This document shows positions 63,206-64,000 of a stretch of 64,000 nucleotides of DNA, in pieces (the first letter of the stretch is position 1; every line of letters begins with the position of its first letter). A program made the translations under genes and the position numbers. The notes under the pieces were generated by a model, which worked only from the letters and a program-made list of their open reading frames with translations, had not been told where the DNA came from and made no database searches. This DNA is from Mycobacterium neglectum (GTDB taxonomy: Bacteria > Actinomycetota > Actinomycetes > Mycobacteriales > Mycobacteriaceae). The DNA lies in NCBI RefSeq assembly GCF_002591975.1, contig NZ_NVQE01000013.1:1-64000 (forward strand), given 5' to 3'.

Positions 63206-64000
63206 GTGAAAGACGCGCTGGATAAGCCGGCCTTCGGCGCCCCGGAGCACCGCTGGACTAGTCGGCTCATCCTTTGGGTGGCCGTCCTGATCCTCGCCAA
63301 CGTCCTGGCAGATGTCGTCGTCGGCTCGCCCATGATGGTCCTGCCTCAATTGCTCGAGCATTTCGATACAGATCAGGCCGCCTGGCTGAACGCGAGCGCG
63401 ATGCTCGCGGGGGCCATCTGGTCGCCGCTGCTCGCGAAAAGTTCCGATATCTTCGGCAAACGCCTGGTCCTCATCACCACGCTGCTCCTCGCCTGCGCAG
63501 GGGCGCTGGTCTGCCTCGTCGCTCCCAACATCTGGGTCTTCATGTCGGGGCGCTTCCTCCAAGGCGCCGCATTCGCCGCGGTCTTCCTCACCGTGGCTCT
63601 GCTGCGACAGATCTGCACCCCGGTGGTGGCGATGGCCGCGGTCGGGCTCGTGACCTCGGGCTCGTCGATCCTCGGAATCGTCGAGCCGTTCCTGATGAAG
63701 CCGATCATCGATATGTTCGGTTACCGGAGTGTGTTCGTCGCTGCCGCACTGCTCGCCGCGGCGGCCGCGCTGTGCGTGCGTTCCGTCATTCCGGAGTCGC
63801 CGATCCGCAGCACCGGCCGTATCGACGTAGTCGGAGCGTTCCTGCTTGGCGGCGGTCTCGCTGCCGTGCTCGCCTACGTCAGCCTCGGCAGAGACCTCGG
63901 ATGGCTGTCAGGGGGAATGCTCGCGCTGCTGGCGGCCGGTGCCGCCGCCTTGGCCGGTTGGGTCGTTCTCGCGCTGCGGGTCGCCGAACCCATCATCGAC
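63206..64000 (+). CDS. MFS transporter, EmrB/QacA-like, 3' end outside window
   Basis: 265 residues are visible and the frame is open at the right edge. GTG 63206 has GAGGAGA about 9 nt upstream. Seven or eight hydrophobic segments can be counted; the SSDIFGKRLVLITTLLLACA loop (about 78-97) is the MFS motif A-like region and VFMSGRFLQGAAFAAVF the motif B-like part. A 14-helix drug efflux pump is likely, controlled by the divergent TetR gene. The substrate is unknown. Confidence 0.88.
   Translation, partial: MKDALDKPAFGAPEHRWTSRLILWVAVLILANVLADVVVGSPMMVLPQLLEHFDTDQAAWLNASAMLAGAIWSPLLAKSSDIFGKRLVLITTLLLACAGALVCLVAPNIWVFMSGRFLQGAAFAAVFLTVALLRQICTPVVAMAAVGLVTSGSSILGIVEPFLMKPIIDMFGYRSVFVAAALLAAAAALCVRSVIPESPIRSTGRIDVVGAFLLGGGLAAVLAYVSLGRDLGWLSGGMLALLAAGAAALAGWVVLALRVAEPIID

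Overview
The window looks like a chromosomal segment of a mycobacterium, most likely a rapidly growing environmental Mycolicibacterium-type species. Coding sequence is GC-rich, many genes start with GTG, and genes often overlap by 4 bp. About half of the window follows the Mycobacterium tuberculosis order ahpE (Rv2238c) to Rv2264c: ahpE, DUF3052, lipoprotein, aceE, mabR, fabD-acpM-kasA-kasB-accD6, glpD, TetR, alkyl-DHAP-synthase-like oxidase, diacylglycerol kinase, DUF732, DUF3145, serine hydrolase, Rv2258c-like methyltransferase, mscR, MBL protein, SDR, proline-rich Hsp70-like protein. Orthology statements rest on recalled family knowledge and gene order, not on a search.

Layout. 1-11 kb is an accessory, partly decayed region. 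It opens with the end of an L,D-transpeptidase and a frameshifted alpha/beta hydrolase. A locus like the copper-responsive lpqS-cysK2-MFS locus follows, with the MFS gene cut to 39 codons. Next come a small secreted protein behind a TACCC/GGGTA inverted repeat, a shattered Fic-domain gene with a small upstream ORF, and a copper operon (CsoR/RicR-type operator, copZ, membrane-anchored protein of unknown function, copA). Small ORFs and a tRNA-Val close the region. 11-30 kb is the conserved core: pyruvate dehydrogenase E1, the FAS-II mycolic acid operon with its regulator MabR and a matching operator, and a glycerolipid cluster. 29-33 kb holds a homocysteine S-methyltransferase family gene and a LuxR/TPR regulator that, as I recall, are absent from this position in M. 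tuberculosis.

33-45 kb carries mscR with its MBL partner, a 25-bp tandem hairpin repeat between convergent genes, a SHOCT membrane protein, a TetR/SDR pair, a SABATH-like methyltransferase, two facing DJ-1/PfpI-domain genes, an acyl-CoA dehydrogenase and the proline-rich Hsp70-like protein. At 45.3-46.6 kb an intact IS3-family element, with 13-bp inverted repeats and a 3-bp GCT duplication, has split a dihydrodipicolinate-reductase-like gene at codon 8. Beside it is an HTH protein with a nearly perfect 146-bp duplication. 47-55 kb contains an SDR, a K+ channel, a secreted protein and a complete peptide-type ABC transporter operon followed by an SDR. 55-64 kb contains a mucin-like surface protein, an acyl-CoA dehydrogenase, small membrane proteins, two decayed carboxymuconolactone-decarboxylase genes, a lytic transglycosylase lipoprotein, a decayed MmyB-type regulator, and a divergent TetR/MFS efflux pair that runs off the window.

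Two themes stand out. One is copper handling spread over 2-10 kb. The other is the number of broken genes (hydrolase, MFS, Fic, coiled-coil, reductase, two CMD genes, MmyB regulator) close to intact core genes.
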